Assembly: GCF_002632725.1 (NCBI RefSeq)
Contig: NZ_NJAI01000008.1
Span: forward strand, 1 to 32,116
Length of the DNA stretch: 32,116 nt
Origin: Xenorhabdus hominickii
GTDB lineage: Bacteria > Pseudomonadota > Gammaproteobacteria > Enterobacterales > Enterobacteriaceae
Reading direction: 5' to 3'
Shown here: one piece after another, positions 17,854 through 26,837 of the stretch
How positions within the stretch are numbered: position 1 is the stretch's first letter
Layout of the letters: every line of letters starts with the position of its first letter
The notes under the pieces: generated by a model
Told to the model about the DNA's origin: nothing
The model's database searches: none
Seen by the model: only the letters and a program-made list of their open reading frames with translations
Program-made: the position numbers and the translations under genes

Positions 17854-18435
17854 ATGTTTAAAAAGACGTTAATTGGCCTGACAGCAGGCATTTTATTGAT
17901 GAGTACCCACTCTGCAATGGCTGCTAACTATAAAATCGATGCTGCTGGTCAACACGCCTTCATTGAATTTCGCATCCAACATTTGGGTATAAGCTGGCTC
18001 TACGGTAGCTTCAGAAAATTTGATGGCGGATTTACATTCGATGCACAAAATCCCGCTACGGATAAAGTCAATGTGACAATTAAGACAGATAGTCTCGATA
18101 CTAATCATGCTGAACGTGATAAGCACTTACGTAGCCCCGATTTTTTAAATACCACAAAATATCCAGAAGCTAAATTCACTTCAACCGAGGTCAAAAAAAC
18201 GGGTGAGAATTACACGATCATCGGTGATCTGACCTTAAATGGTGTTACCAAACCCGTAATATTGAATGCCAAATTGACAGGAGAAGGCAAAGATCCATGG
18301 GGTGGTTACCGTGCGGGTTTTGAAGCGAATGGCAAAATCAAACTGAAAGATTTTAAAATCAAGAGCGACTTAGGGCCAAAATCTCAAGACGTTGAGCTGA
18401 TTATTTCCATTGAAGGCGTGAAAGAAAAAGCCTGA
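17854..18435 (+). CDS. yceI: YceI-family periplasmic lipid-binding protein
   Basis: 193 residues. Signal peptide (about 1-23: [20 protein letters not shown], cut after AMA), then a lipocalin-like beta barrel that binds polyisoprenoids in this family. Family motifs: [52 protein letters not shown], and [12 protein letters not shown]. It is co-transcribed with the cytochrome b561 gene two bases upstream; quinone or isoprenoid handling in the periplasm is inferred for the pair. Confidence 0.92.
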   Translation: MFKKTLIGLTAGILLMSTHSAMAANYKIDAAGQHAFIEFRIQHLGISWLYGSFRKFDGGFTFDAQNPATDKVNVTIKTDSLDTNHAERDKHLRSPDFLNTTKYPEAKFTSTEVKKTGENYTIIGDLTLNGVTKPVILNAKLTGEGKDPWGGYRAGFEANGKIKLKDFKIKSDLGPKSQDVELIISIEGVKEKA

Positions 18436-18501
18436 TATTTCTCTACAGTAACGTCTCAGAATTAGCTCAAAAAAACACTGAGCAATTTACTTCTTCATCA
18501 A

Positions 18502-18537
18502 TAGAACGCGACATAACTTTTCTGTCGTGTTCTATTT
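18502..18537 (+). terminator. Terminator of yceJI
   Basis: AGAACGCGACA and TGTCGTGTTCT form an 11-bp stem (one G-U) with a 9-base loop, followed by ATTTTGAT, about 67 bases past the yceI stop. The stretch between here and 18742 holds nothing else I recognise. Confidence 0.7.
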
Positions 18538-18742
18538 TGATCTCTTATAGCCATCATCATCTATTAATCACTTTAACGATAAAAACTGTCACTCTGGAAA
18601 TATTCTTAGGCAAACAATACCCAATCAAATTAGAGCTTGATGAATAAACTGATACCTACATCGTATCATGTCGTGATCTACCTCTGATGAATTCAATAGG
18701 TGTTTTTATCATGCTGCTATAGGCATGCTCATAATAAATAAT

Positions 18743-18764
18743 AAGTGGGACCATAGTCCCACTT
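18743..18764 (-). terminator. Terminator of the isn operon
   Basis: AAGTGGGAC-CATA-GTCCCACTT is a perfect 9-bp stem with a 4-base loop, 10 bases past the glycosyltransferase stop on the minus strand, followed on that strand by ATTATTTATT. It may act in both directions. Confidence 0.75.
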
Positions 18765-18774
18765 TATCTAAATT

Positions 18775-20058
18775 TTACCGATTAGAAACTAATTCATTAA
18801 CATGCTGTGTTATCGATTCCAAAGCATTATGGGCATCATAATCTGCCTTAATGATTTGTGCCTGCTGATGCCACATTGAAGAGGATAATATCCTCGTCAC
18901 TGCCCGATATATTTGCTGTTCACTCGGTGTATCAGTATGCAGACTGATACCACAACGTGACCAGATTACGCGGGCAACAGCTTCTAATTTACCGTCTCCA
19001 GTGCCGGCAACCACCAGCGGTACACCATGACGAACCGCTGAATTTAATGAACCGTAGCCACCATTGGTAATAAAAATTGATGCACGGGGAATCCAGTGCT
19101 CAAAATTGAGATATTCCACCACCTTAGTATTTTCTGGAATGTCGTCTCCCAACACTTCAACAGAACGTCCACCAGTGATTGCCAATACCCGGACTGGCAA
19201 GTCTGCCAATGCACGCATGGTAGGCAACAACAACTGGTCAAAATCAATATTTGCCAAGGTTCCCTGAGTGACTAAGATCAAAGGTAAACTTTCATCCGCC
19301 CAACTTATCTGGCTCTTATCATCCTCTACTTTTACACCTAACGACCCAATAAATTCCACCGTCTCAGGTAAATCATCACGGGGAAATTCAAATGATTGTG
19401 TTGCGAGTTGCAAGAAACGATCAACTCGGCTCATCAAGATATCATTGTGATCCCCAGTTAGTGGTGAACAATCCACCGCAGCCAGCGCTTGATTAAACGC
19501 TTCCCTGACCTGTTCGATTAATTGATTCGTCTCCTCATCCACCAATTGCTCACGAGACAAATCTGGGGGCAATAATTCAGGCGGAATACGAGGCCCCCAA
19601 AATATGCTATCCCTTGATGACCACGATACTGGTGTAACGCCGATGGCAATCACCGGAATGCGTTCTTCCGCAGGTTTCTGCAATAACGGCAGCGCTGCAT
19701 AAAATGTATTATCAATAAACAGGAGATCCGTTTGATTTTCTTCAAGCACTTGCATTAATTGACCAGACAAAACAGGAATAACCGCAGCAAAAAACTGCTT
19801 CATTGCCAGTGCCATCTGAATATTACCGGGAGGGTATTCTCCGCGTTCAGGAAAATATTTTTCCAGACAACGATAGTCAACATCCACTTGTTGATCAAAG
19901 GAAACAAAATTCGCTCCCATTGCTTCTGCCTGCTGTCGAAAAGGAGAGCCACTAAATATCGTCACATCATGTCCCTGTCCGATTAAATGCTCCGCAATAG
20001 TATATATTGGAAAAACATGACCAGGGGTTGCTACAGCAGCCAAAACAATACGAGCCAT
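18775..20058 (-). CDS. GT1-family glycosyltransferase of the isonitrile (rhabduscin-type) operon
   Basis: 427 residues, two Rossmann-like domains of the GT-B fold. The N-terminal acceptor domain starts ARIVLAAVATPGHVFPIYTI with the conserved GHxxP histidine (H14) that acts as base. The C-terminal donor domain has LVTQGTLANIDF, the helix-capping motif TNGGYGSLNSAVRHGVPLVV and GDGKLEAVARV. This is the macrolide/UDP-glycosyltransferase (MGT) type. It follows isnB by three bases, so the three genes form one operon. In Xenorhabdus nematophila an isnA-isnB-glycosyltransferase cluster makes rhabduscin, where the tyrosine-derived vinyl isonitrile is capped with an acetamido-deoxy sugar; by context this enzyme adds that sugar. 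A hairpin terminator follows. Confidence 0.85.
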   Translation of the reverse strand: MARIVLAAVATPGHVFPIYTIAEHLIGQGHDVTIFSGSPFRQQAEAMGANFVSFDQQVDVDYRCLEKYFPERGEYPPGNIQMALAMKQFFAAVIPVLSGQLMQVLEENQTDLLFIDNTFYAALPLLQKPAEERIPVIAIGVTPVSWSSRDSIFWGPRIPPELLPPDLSREQLVDEETNQLIEQVREAFNQALAAVDCSPLTGDHNDILMSRVDRFLQLATQSFEFPRDDLPETVEFIGSLGVKVEDDKSQISWADESLPLILVTQGTLANIDFDQLLLPTMRALADLPVRVLAITGGRSVEVLGDDIPENTKVVEYLNFEHWIPRASIFITNGGYGSLNSAVRHGVPLVVAGTGDGKLEAVARVIWSRCGISLHTDTPSEQQIYRAVTRILSSSMWHQQAQIIKADYDAHNALESITQHVNELVSNR

Positions 20059-20061
20059 TAA

Positions 20062-20961
20062 TCAAATCTCCTTCAAAGAAGCATTTACCGAATCCGAGTC
20101 AGGTACGGAAATCGTTCGAAAATGGGAATTTTCACACACGGGAGTACCATGGATATGCACCCGCTGAAGATGGCGAGGAGAGTGAGTTATAAATGCCTCA
20201 CGACCATGTAACAGCGTAAAATTATCGTTAATGACGATATCGCCAGATTGCCATTGATGAGCGTATAAATAACGTGGATCATGCAATCGCTCATACAGTG
20301 CATTCTCTAGCGTTTCTTGCTCTTCCAATGACAGCCCATTCATTACCAATAAGTGATGGTCGGAATACTTTCCTTCTTCTTTTTTCATCGGCACGTTGTA
20401 ACGCATGACCCATTTTTTACCGTCAGGATGAAGGCATACCAATGGAGAGACGACTTCCCCACCATAATGTGTCACTCTGCTTGTGCGGTAGGTAACTGAC
20501 GTCTTTTTCCACATATCACGCTCATCATCATTGGCATCAATAACCAATTTTTCAGTGTTGACAAACGTGGTACGTCCTCCCTGAGCAGCCTCAGGTGCAG
20601 CAACACAATGAAATATCTGAAACTCAGGGATCGTCTGCTTATACATACCATCCCAATGCAGTGGTATTTCCGTGTTATCCAGGACATGATCAGAGGGGTC
20701 CGAATGTTCCATCACATCCAATACCGCACCGAACGGCCACATCATCACTTCTCCCCAACGACGGGTATATTCCGTTAGCTTCTCTTTATCGGTAAAACCG
20801 GACTGAAAACCGCGCAATACGACCAATAAGTGGGTACGTGCTAACTCGCGCAAAGCATCAACTGACAACGTGGTAATAGCCTGTTCAGGGTGATTAGGCG
20901 TAATAAGCACCCCAAACGGTTTTACCAACTCAATATGGCAATCAAGATCATATGTATCCAT
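20062..20961 (-). CDS. isnB: Isonitrile-pathway Fe(II)/2-oxoglutarate oxygenase IsnB (PvcB-like)
   Basis: 299 residues of the TauD/TfdA family. The iron facial triad is visible: H102 and D104 in LHWDG, and the distal His about 252 in LLHGREAF; the 2-oxoglutarate-binding Arg is about 267 in [16 protein letters not shown] at 129-136 is also typical. After IsnA makes the isonitrile of tyrosine, IsnB carries out oxidative decarboxylation to the vinyl isonitrile. It is 27 bases after isnA and three before the glycosyltransferase. Confidence 0.88.
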   Translation of the reverse strand: MDTYDLDCHIELVKPFGVLITPNHPEQAITTLSVDALRELARTHLLVVLRGFQSGFTDKEKLTEYTRRWGEVMMWPFGAVLDVMEHSDPSDHVLDNTEIPLHWDGMYKQTIPEFQIFHCVAAPEAAQGGRTTFVNTEKLVIDANDDERDMWKKTSVTYRTSRVTHYGGEVVSPLVCLHPDGKKWVMRYNVPMKKEEGKYSDHHLLVMNGLSLEEQETLENALYERLHDPRYLYAHQWQSGDIVINDNFTLLHGREAFITHSPRHLQRVHIHGTPVCENSHFRTISVPDSDSVNASLKEI

Positions 20962-20988
20962 TATTTTTTCCTCAGAAAACGATTCACT

Positions 20989-21999
20989 TTATCTTTCAAT
21001 TTCCGCCGTCAGAGGTTCTACTTTCTGCTTTCCCTCGGATAACGCCTCAATCACGTAATGACTTGGAACACCGCGAATTTCGACCAGTTTTCCCTGCATC
21101 TTTTTTACTTCATCACTTTTCATCAACACAAATTGGCCGTTAATATTGGCAGCTACACCGTGCCACGGAGTCAGCCAATCATCTCGAGTCGGCATCATGT
21201 GAATACCAATTTTAATGCTGTCCGCTGGCTGCGGATGAATAGAGAGACGGATTGCCAACGGGAACTGTTCCGCCAGCAAATTTCCCCAAGCCCAGCTACG
21301 TTGGATAACCCCAACAGCTCGCTGACGGGCATCTTTTTGCAGCGCATTTTTCGAACCAGTGTATTCCGGCAATAAACTATCCTCATAAAGAAACCGAGTT
21401 ATCGCCCGATATAACTGTACTCCCTCTTCGCTTTCTTTTAGCGTCTCTTTAATATCCTCTGTTGAAGAGGCATAACGACTGACCAACAATTCACGTAGTT
21501 GATCATAATGGCTGGTATATTGCGTTAATGATTCAACATTGCCGAGATTAAAGACCGAAAGATTAGTTGCCCCCAATTCATGCAAAAGTCTTTCAATTTC
21601 CAATTGGTATTGGGTTATTGTCTTATCATCAACATGAATAAGATCGCTGAATACATGCCCATCAGAGCAAATAACAATATTTGCTCCGGGTGGGTAATAA
21701 AGCTGAATACGCTGGCACAGGGAATTTAGGAAAATTAACGATAATTTTTCCGCCATATCAGGCATCGTCCCCAATACCTTACGCGGATTTGGCGATTTCG
21801 TCGGAAATGCAGGAAGAATACATTCGATGGGTTTTCCTTGTGCAACAAACGCACGAATACGTGGAAGCTGAACTTCAGAAACACTATTTTCTTCATGTTC
21901 AATTGTATGTGCAGATTCTGGAAAACGCCGCCGGTATTGTAATAATTCATGTAAAATCTTACCCGACACTTTATCTATATCTATGTCAAAATGTTCCAT
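20989..21999 (-). CDS. isnA: Isonitrile synthase IsnA (PvcA/DIT1 family)
   Basis: 336 residues of the pyoverdine/dityrosine synthesis family. IsnA/PvcA converts the amino group of tyrosine (or tryptophan) to an isonitrile using a carbon from ribulose 5-phosphate. Family landmarks: CILPAFPTKSPNPRKVLGTM near residue 80, YPPGANIVICSDGHVFSDL about 115, KDARQRAVGVIQRSWAWGNL about 225, and the C-terminal TPWHGVAA...RGVPSHYVIE. First gene of the three-gene minus-strand operon; a promoter must lie in the 600-base AT-rich region to the right. The start has TTAGGA upstream. The substrate (Tyr versus Trp) is taken from the cluster type. Confidence 0.9.
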   Translation of the reverse strand: MEHFDIDIDKVSGKILHELLQYRRRFPESAHTIEHEENSVSEVQLPRIRAFVAQGKPIECILPAFPTKSPNPRKVLGTMPDMAEKLSLIFLNSLCQRIQLYYPPGANIVICSDGHVFSDLIHVDDKTITQYQLEIERLLHELGATNLSVFNLGNVESLTQYTSHYDQLRELLVSRYASSTEDIKETLKESEEGVQLYRAITRFLYEDSLLPEYTGSKNALQKDARQRAVGVIQRSWAWGNLLAEQFPLAIRLSIHPQPADSIKIGIHMMPTRDDWLTPWHGVAANINGQFVLMKSDEVKKMQGKLVEIRGVPSHYVIEALSEGKQKVEPLTAEIER

Positions 22000-22611
22000 A
22001 ATTCATTCCTAATTTATTACATTTACATCACTGCTAATTAACGAATATTACAGAATGTAAAGATAGCTGTTTATAACATATAACAGCAGTATATATTCTG
22101 AATATAGATCAACAAAAACATTAAAATAAAATAGCTAAGAACAAAATATTATAAGACATAATCATATTGGAATAAGAAAGTTAAATACTTTTAAAGTATT
22201 AATGTATTCCTTTAATCCGATTGATTATCACTCTTAAATTAATTTATTCATCATAAAAAAATAAAACACCTGCCAACTAAACTATCATTGACATTTAAAA
22301 ATGTAATTTACATATCATAAAATACAATAAATAGCACTCACAAAAATGATTAGCGTGATGCATATATATTACATAAGCAATAATATAGATTGTATATATC
22401 TTATTTTATTACACGCATTACACATTCGTGAAATCGCTGAGATTAACCACTCAACATGTTGATTTTTAAATAAAAAAATAAACATGAATAAAAATTAATT
22501 TTCATTTCATTACAAAACTCAAACAAAATGAAGTTTCTTAGCACAAGTCATCTTATAAAGCTACATTATTTATATGGATGATAATTATTTGTTATTAGAG
22601 AGAAGAAGATA
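22000..22611. other. Long AT-rich regulatory region upstream of isnA
   Basis: About 610 bases, extremely AT-rich, with no coding frame. It separates divergent isnA and the ClpP-like pseudogene. Several ATTACA/TGTAAT half-sites occur, including the odd palindrome ATGTAA-T-TTACAT at 22301-22313. Such a region suits an H-NS/Lrp/LeuO-type controlled virulence or metabolite promoter; that is inference. Confidence 0.45.
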
Positions 22612-23207
22612 ATGCATAGAAAATTTCAAAATTAATCCGAAAAATAGGTTTCCCAATCACCACAAATACGAAATAAATTTACCAAATAACTATCCGTTAT
22701 TATTTCATTGGAAATCAATCAACAGCTCGCTGAAAAGGTCATGACACAACTTCTGATTTTACAAGAAATCAATAATGACCCAATAAAAATATTTATTAAT
22801 AGCCAAGGTGGTCATGTTGAAGCAGGCAATACCCTGCATGATATGGTTAAATTTATTAAACCCAAAGTAATGATGATTGGCACAGGTTGGGTTGCTGCTA
22901 GTGCAGGCATTACTATCTTCCTTGCTGCCAACAAAGAAAACCGTTACGCACTATTCAATACCCGAATACCCGTTTTATGATCCATCAACCATTAGGTGGT
23001 GTTCAAGGACGTGCTTCAGATATCGAAATCGAAGCCAAAGAAATATTGAAAACCCGTAACCGCATTAATCGGCTTATAAATGAAGCAACTAACCAATCGC
23101 TCGATAAAGTGACAAAAGATACCGAACGTAATTATTCGATGGAATCAGGTGAAGCCCGTGATTATGGCCTTGTTGGACAGATCATCAGCCATTGGAACGA
23201 GTTGTAG
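22612..23207 (+). pseudogene. ClpP-like protease subunit, several disabling mutations
   Basis: Reads as a full-length ClpP-family serine peptidase of about 195 residues once repaired. In one frame from ATG 22612 the N-terminal part is interrupted by TAA (22633), TAG (22645) and TAA (22687). From there LSVIISLEINQQLAEKVM, IKIFINSQGGHVEAGNTLHD and GTGWVAASAGITIFLAA (catalytic Ser) are intact. An 8-base tandem duplication, AATACCCG at 22957-22964 and again 22965-22972, shifts the frame. The rest continues in the next frame from MIHQPLGGVQGRASDIEIEA (catalytic His in IHQP) through KDTERNY to the stop at 23207. It resembles the second, non-housekeeping ClpP of some enterobacteria. No ClpX/ClpA partner is nearby. 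Confidence 0.85.
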
Positions 23208-23263
23208 TCATTCCAATGGTATCTATTTAAGCATGTTACGATATCTTCTAATCTGACTCTGTT

Positions 23264-23857
23264 TTACGAAGGTATTGCAGTCATTGCGGGTTCGATCAAA
23301 CTCATAAGTTGGTCTTTTGATGCTCCATCACGCGCCTGAAATGAAATTACCTGCATCATCCCCAAAAAATATAATGCTAACTTTCCAACATTGATGTCAG
23401 TGGAGAATTCGCCATCAGCTACACCTCGTTCTATGCGTGACTGAATCATTGACAGTGTGTTTTTACGCACTGTTCTAAGATAAGCATAAACATCTTCATT
23501 TTCTTGTAAGTTGTTCATCACGCCTAAAATAAGCAAGCAGCCTCCCGCTCGGTTTGACTTGGCAACATCTACGGAACATTCCAGCATTGCTCGTATTCCA
23601 TTCCGCACACCATCTGTTTCGTTAAGCCTATCCATCACTTTAGAACCTACGGTTTTAATGTAAAGTTCAACCGCTGCATAGAAAGCTTTTTTCTTATTGC
23701 CGAATGCCGCATAAAAGCTCGGCGGATTAATATTCATCGCTGCAGTGAGATCCGTAAGCTGAGTTCCTTCATAGCCTTTAGTCCAAAACAATTCCATTGC
23801 CTGTTGCAGAGCAATATCGCGGTCAAAACTTAAAGGACGTCCTCTTGGTGCCATCAT
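23264..23857 (-). CDS. TetR-family transcriptional regulator
   Basis: About 197 residues. N-terminal helix-turn-helix: GRPLSFDRDIALQQAMELFW then GTQLTDLTAAMNINPPSFYA and AFGNKKKAFY, a textbook TetR domain (residues 5-60). The C-terminal domain is of the type found in regulators of small-molecule efflux. Three in-frame ATGs (23866, 23857, 23854) are possible and none has a good ribosome site; I give the middle one. Divergent from the MFS transporter across about 100 bases that contain inverted repeats, so it very likely represses the transporter and itself. Confidence 0.85.
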   Translation of the reverse strand: MMAPRGRPLSFDRDIALQQAMELFWTKGYEGTQLTDLTAAMNINPPSFYAAFGNKKKAFYAAVELYIKTVGSKVMDRLNETDGVRNGIRAMLECSVDVAKSNRAGGCLLILGVMNNLQENEDVYAYLRTVRKNTLSMIQSRIERGVADGEFSTDINVGKLALYFLGMMQVISFQARDGASKDQLMSLIEPAMTAIPS

Positions 23858-23871
23858 ATGTACCATCGTTA

Positions 23872-23948
23872 TTTTTGTAGTGGATATAACATAAATATCT
23901 TGATTGACTTTCGCAAGTCAGATAATTTTGTAAACATCACTACAAAAT
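23872..23948. promoter_or_regulatory. Candidate TetR operators
   Basis: Two palindromes lie in the divergent gap: TGACTT-TCGC-AAGTCA (23905-23920) and ATTTTGTA-N8-TACAAAAT (23925-23948). A further TTTTGTAGT near 23873 is inverted relative to ACTACAAAA at 23938-23946. Which of them binds the regulator is not known. Confidence 0.5.
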
Positions 23949-23964
23949 TAATCAAAAAATTAAA

Positions 23965-25185
23965 ATGGAAAAAATACAATTCAATATCAAGGCTCCTTGC
24001 CATACTCCGGCAAAGCAAAAATCGATTCCCTTCGCCATTTACGTGCTGGCAATCGGCATCTTTTCCATGGTAACCAGTGAATTTCAAGTAACGGGTATGA
24101 TGCCAGTCATGGCTCATGATCTGGGCGTGTCTATTTCCCAAATAGGCTACCTTGTTTCCCTATATGCTTTAGCGATGTCTTTCGGTGGCCCACTTCTCGC
24201 TTTGGGATTATTAAGAACTCCACCCAAAATCGCATTAATTACCCTCTATGTGATTTTCATCGCTGGGGAAATACTTGGAGCACTGGCAAATTCATATCCT
24301 ATGCTGATGATCGCAAGGATCATAACTGGAGCGGTTTCAGGCGCTTTCTTCGGCGTTTCGCTGGCAATCTGTATAGAACTTGTGGCAGAGCAGCAACGAG
24401 GATGGGCTATTTCCATTGTGCTTTCAGGTATTATGGCGGGAACAATCTTAGGATTACCTATAGCGAATTTGATAGGCACATATGCAGGTTGGCGAGAAAG
24501 TTTTTGGACAACCAGTGTATTGGCTATAATTGTAGGCCTCATCAGTTTATTCTGCATTCCTGCTATCCAAAAACAGCCTAAAATCAGTTTACGTTCAGAA
24601 CTGCAACCCCTAAAGAATAAAAAATTATGGTACGTTTTTTCCACCAGTCTTTTCATTATTGGCGCAACTTTTGCGGCATTTACCTATTTTATACCAATAT
24701 TAAAAGAGGTGACTGGCTATAGTGATGGGGCAATCTCCAGTTTACTTATTCTCTACGGAACCGCCACAATAGTGGGTAATATCGTAGTTGGAAAACTAGC
24801 TGACCGCTATACGATAGCAACCTTAACCATTGGTTTAATTTTATTAACCTTCTTTATTCTACTCTTTGTTTTTTTTGCAGATAAAAAATCACTTTCAGCT
24901 CTATCTCTAATCGGCATCGGCTTAGTCGGTGTGACCATGAATCCCGCCATGGTCACCCGAGTAATGCGAACAGCTAATGGTCGCCCATTTATTAATACTA
25001 TTCATTCCTCAGTGATTACTTTTGGTATTGTCATTGGCGCTTTTCTTAGCAGTTTTTGTATTAACTTAGGATGGGGATTGAAGGCTCCATTATGGGTAGG
25101 TGGATTTATGTCCCTGATTGGTTTAATAACTTTACTCCCCGATATTCGTTCTTTATATAAGTCAAACACTATTGTTGATAAATAA
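23965..25185 (+). CDS. Major facilitator superfamily efflux transporter
   Basis: 406 residues with 12 predicted membrane helices, of the drug:H+ antiporter-1 (AraJ/YdhP-like) type. Motifs: SEFQVTGMMPVMAHDLGVSI after helix 1, a variant of loop 2-3 motif A, ARIITGAVSGAFFGVSLAIC (helix 4) and SGIMAGTILGLPIANLIGTY (helix 5, motif C-like). The hydrophilic centre (about 205-215) separates two six-helix halves. It exports a small molecule by proton exchange; the substrate cannot be inferred. Divergent from a TetR regulator. The upstream region has no strong Shine-Dalgarno. Confidence 0.88.
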   Translation: MEKIQFNIKAPCHTPAKQKSIPFAIYVLAIGIFSMVTSEFQVTGMMPVMAHDLGVSISQIGYLVSLYALAMSFGGPLLALGLLRTPPKIALITLYVIFIAGEILGALANSYPMLMIARIITGAVSGAFFGVSLAICIELVAEQQRGWAISIVLSGIMAGTILGLPIANLIGTYAGWRESFWTTSVLAIIVGLISLFCIPAIQKQPKISLRSELQPLKNKKLWYVFSTSLFIIGATFAAFTYFIPILKEVTGYSDGAISSLLILYGTATIVGNIVVGKLADRYTIATLTIGLILLTFFILLFVFFADKKSLSALSLIGIGLVGVTMNPAMVTRVMRTANGRPFINTIHSSVITFGIVIGAFLSSFCINLGWGLKAPLWVGGFMSLIGLITLLPDIRSLYKSNTIVDK

Positions 25186-25237
25186 CATCACTTTATTTAA
25201 AGATAATTTTTAATTTTTTTCAATTAGTGAGACAATG

Positions 25238-25273
25238 CAGGCGACATTATTCCAAACTAATAATAATCGCCTG
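25238..25273. other. Strong hairpin in the convergent MFS/GNAT gap
   Basis: CAGGCGA and TCGCCTG pair as outer arms and ATTATT with AATAAT as inner arms around CCAAACT. No U-run follows on either strand, so it is probably a two-way end structure or a small repeat rather than a standard terminator. Confidence 0.45.
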
Positions 25274-25286
25274 TGTTGTTGGTTAT

Positions 25287-25730
25287 TTACTCAGATGCTT
25301 TCTTTTTCTCTAACGTCCACACAAAATCCTTCTCTACGACAGGTTCAAAACCGAGCTTCTTATAAAGCCAGCTTGCTGAAGACGTTACCAACATCACATG
25401 TTGAACATAAGGAATGATTGGATGCTGTAAAACACATTCTACCAGCCAACGTCCTAATCCTTTCTTCTGATACTCATCGATAATGAATACATCTGAAAGA
25501 TACGCAAACGTTGCAAAGTCAGTGACTAATCTGGCAAAACCAATTGGTTTATCACAATGAAGTAGTACAAAACATAAACTATTATCGATCGAGGTTTTAA
25601 CTCTCTCAAATTCAATTCCGCGCGCCCAAAACAATTCGGTTAAATGACTATGCACGAAATGAGTATCAATATTACTCTTATCCGTTGTAACCTGATATTC
25701 GCCTTGCTTCCAAGTTATATTTTGATCCAT
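25287..25730 (-). CDS. GNAT-family N-acetyltransferase
   Basis: 147 residues. GNAT fold with LCFVLLHCDKPIGFARLV (strands 2-4), YLSDVFIIDEYQKKGLGRWL (strand 4 and acetyl-CoA motif A QKKGLGRWL), and SSASWLYKKLGFEP near the end. The short form with an 'ITWKQGEYQVTTDKS..ID' N-terminus is a common uncharacterised acetyltransferase family of about 140 residues. The start at 25730 was chosen because AAAAGGA lies eight bases before; the 23 hydrophobic residues encoded upstream are not family-like. The gene lies 102 bases after the aqpZ stop with aqpZ's terminator between, so it is probably transcribed separately. Confidence 0.85.
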   Translation of the reverse strand: MDQNITWKQGEYQVTTDKSNIDTHFVHSHLTELFWARGIEFERVKTSIDNSLCFVLLHCDKPIGFARLVTDFATFAYLSDVFIIDEYQKKGLGRWLVECVLQHPIIPYVQHVMLVTSSASWLYKKLGFEPVVEKDFVWTLEKKKASE

Positions 25731-25789
25731 CACTTTTCCTTTTAAGAAAAGACTGAACTGAACAGAGAATTTACCATAGAAAGGAATAA

Positions 25790-25815
25790 AAAAAGCCACG
25801 CTATAGCATGGCTTG
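25790..25815 (-). terminator. Terminator of aqpZ
   Basis: On the minus strand AAGCCA-TGCTATAGCG-TGGCTT is followed by TTTTTATT, with inner pairing of CTATAG. It lies 17 bases past the aqpZ stop. Confidence 0.8.
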
Positions 25816-25831
25816 TCAAAATAAGAGAATA

Positions 25832-26539
25832 TTAATTAATGGATTGATCATCTTTCTGTAATAGTGTCTGGTATATCAATCCACCAGCAACACCGCCAAT
25901 TAATGGAATCAACCAGAATACCCAAAGTTGCTCCAGTGCCCAAGTTCCTTGGAAAATAGCAACTGCTGTACTTCTTGCCGGGTTAACAGAAGTATTTGTC
26001 ACAGGAATGCTAATTAGGTGAATGAGTGTTAATGCCAAACCTATCGCTAATGGTGCGAACCCTACCGGTGCGTTTTTATCTGTTGCCCCAAGGATCACAA
26101 TCAGGAAAAATGCAGTTAAAACTAATTCAATAATAATTGCAGCTTGTAATGAAAAACCATCGGGGGAATGCTCTCCATAACCATTCGACGCAAAACCGCT
26201 CGCTGTTGCATCAAAGCCACTTTTACCACTGGCGATAAGATAAAGCACCGCTGCGGCTGCAATTCCACCAATCACTTGAGCAATAATATAAGGGATCACA
26301 TCTTTTACAGAAATACGCCCGCCCGCAAATAATCCCAATGTTACCGCCGGATTAAAATGCCCTCCTGAAATATGCCCCACAGCATAAGCCATTGTCACGA
26401 CAGTTAAACCAAAAGCCAGAGATACGCCAACAAAGCCAATCCCCAGCTGTGGAAATGCCGCAGCTAAAACAGCACTACCACATCCACCAAACACCAACCA
26501 AAAAGTACCAAAAAACTCTGCCGATAATTTTTTAAACAT
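25832..26539 (-). CDS. aqpZ: Aquaporin Z
   Basis: 235 residues (E. coli 231), six membrane helices plus two half-helices. NPA boxes at 63-65 (HFNPAVT) and 186-188 (SVNPARS). The water-selective filter F43, H174, T183 and R189 is complete and at the E. coli positions, so this is a water channel rather than a glycerol facilitator. Start ATG 26539 gives [20 protein letters not shown] and has AGGA nine bases upstream; the longer open frame to 26659 is not used. Helps cope with osmotic change. Confidence 0.95.
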   Translation of the reverse strand: MFKKLSAEFFGTFWLVFGGCGSAVLAAAFPQLGIGFVGVSLAFGLTVVTMAYAVGHISGGHFNPAVTLGLFAGGRISVKDVIPYIIAQVIGGIAAAAVLYLIASGKSGFDATASGFASNGYGEHSPDGFSLQAAIIIELVLTAFFLIVILGATDKNAPVGFAPLAIGLALTLIHLISIPVTNTSVNPARSTAVAIFQGTWALEQLWVFWLIPLIGGVAGGLIYQTLLQKDDQSIN

Positions 26540-26837
26540 TCTACGATTCCTCAATGATATTTGCATGAATGCAAAAGAATCCAAACACAGTTTAGTTAGT
26601 ATTTTTAAATATTGGCAAGGAATCACAGGCAGAAAGTAAAGGATAAAAAATATTATCAAATCGAATTTAAGTATAAATTCATTATGAACTGTTTTATTGT
26701 AAACTTATTGACTAATTAATAGGAAAAACATTACTACTAATTAAAAATAAATAAGATAAAAAACACCAATGTCATGATCCAAACAACCTGAGTTTTCTAT
26801 AATAAAGACCCAGGCTGTTGATTTACCTAATCAGTAA

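Noticed and set aside
25287..25799. Longer start of the second GNAT protein with a hydrophobic N-terminal extension
   Set aside because: The ribosome site fits ATG 25730, the extension is not family-like, and it overlaps the aqpZ terminator.
25832..26659. 40-residue upstream extension of aquaporin Z
   Set aside because: The AqpZ family starts MFxKLxAE, with AGGA before ATG 26539; the extension is an open frame by chance.
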